DNA of 51,507 bases, taken from an uncultured Collinsella sp. GTDB lineage: Bacteria; Actinomycetota; Coriobacteriia; Coriobacteriales; Coriobacteriaceae. The stretch spans positions 1-51,507 of the forward strand of contig UQIS01000012.1 in the NCBI GenBank assembly GCA_900541245.1, written 5' to 3'. The notes beneath the pieces are model-generated. The model saw nothing but the letters and a program-made list of their open reading frames with translations, was not told where the DNA came from and did not search any database. A program made the translations under genes and the position numbers. Each line of letters opens with the position of its first letter. The first letter of the stretch is position 1. Below, piece by piece: positions 51,436 to 51,507 of this stretch.

Positions 51436-51507
51436 TGCGGACAGAAAGTTGGACCGCGGGGCGGTCCGGACTGGAGGTTCGCATGTACAGCAGGGAGAAG
51501 GTCGAGC
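51436..51507 (+). mobile_element. Left end of an IS3-type insertion element (cut by window edge)
   Basis: From about 51436 the sequence turns GC-rich, beginning TGCGGACAGAAAGTTGGACC, a plausible terminal repeat. It contains a palindrome GGACCGC-GGG-GCGGTCC (51451-51467) and leads to a transposase start. The boundary is inferred; the right end is outside the window. Confidence 0.5.
51483..51507 (+). CDS. Start of IS3-family transposase OrfA (partial)
   Basis: ATG at 51483 has GGAGG six bases upstream. Only MYSREKVE is visible, which matches the start of OrfA proteins of IS3-type elements common in Coriobacteriia. It continues past the window. Confidence 0.5.

Overview
The window looks like a chromosome segment of a gut Coriobacteriia bacterium, most likely Collinsella or a close relative. 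The reasons are a GC-rich core with strong G/C third-position bias, a Rho with a very long Ala/Lys/Arg-rich N-terminal extension, a complete SUF operon led by an Rrf2 regulator, frequent TTG and GTG starts, and mostly anaerobe-type genes. Species-level assignment is inference.

Layout. 0.4-9.7 kb is core: rho, an Ala-rich membrane protein, a VanZ-like protein, a ROK sugar kinase, a class I/II aminotransferase, tRNA-His and tRNA-Lys (the 3' end of tRNA-Lys is duplicated downstream) and a NadB/fumarate-reductase-like flavoprotein. 9.9-11.8 kb holds a two-gene unit of a GGGtGRT-family protein and a NifU/IscU-like scaffold. A single-copy Y1 (REP-associated) transposase lies at 12.1-12.9 kb, followed by a 660-base gap with a REP-like folded element. 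13.6-19.5 kb is the Fe-S assembly operon sufC-sufB-sufD-sufS-sufU, transcribed leftward and divergent from an Rrf2 repressor, with clear operator-like inverted repeats between them. 19.6-23.4 kb has a surface-anchored lysozyme-like protein and an AAA-ATPase-like protein with a worn C-terminal nuclease domain.

23.4-31.6 kb is a glycosyltransferase (GT) cluster: one leftward GT2, then five rightward genes with an A-B-A'-B' duplication ending in a double-headed GT. At 31.6 kb the base composition drops. A two-gene unit (a small DUF4869 protein plus a P-loop ATPase with a TOPRIM-like C-terminal half), an AT-rich membrane protein and a truncated transposase form a small accessory island.

35.5-51.3 kb is a cell-surface locus: an NlpC/P60 protein with eight FN3-like modules; a tight operon of a polyprenyl-phosphate GT, an NAD epimerase, an ATP-grasp ligase, two four-helix SMR/ArnE-F-like proteins and a WecE-like aminotransferase; an amidase/glucosaminidase with five FN3-like modules; a YfhO-type GT-C membrane protein; and a second double-headed GT. 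Taken together this reads as a pathway that makes an amino-deoxysugar, loads it on undecaprenyl phosphate, flips it and transfers it to an extracellular polymer. It resembles the Arn route and the CsbB/GtcA/YfhO route. The window ends inside the left end of an IS3-type element.

The strongest candidates for undescribed biology are the DUF4869/ATPase pair, the amino-sugar decoration cassette, and the GC-rich repeat cassettes with the same 534-nt period inserted into two otherwise AT-richer wall hydrolases. All functional calls rest on motif recognition by eye; no database search was run.
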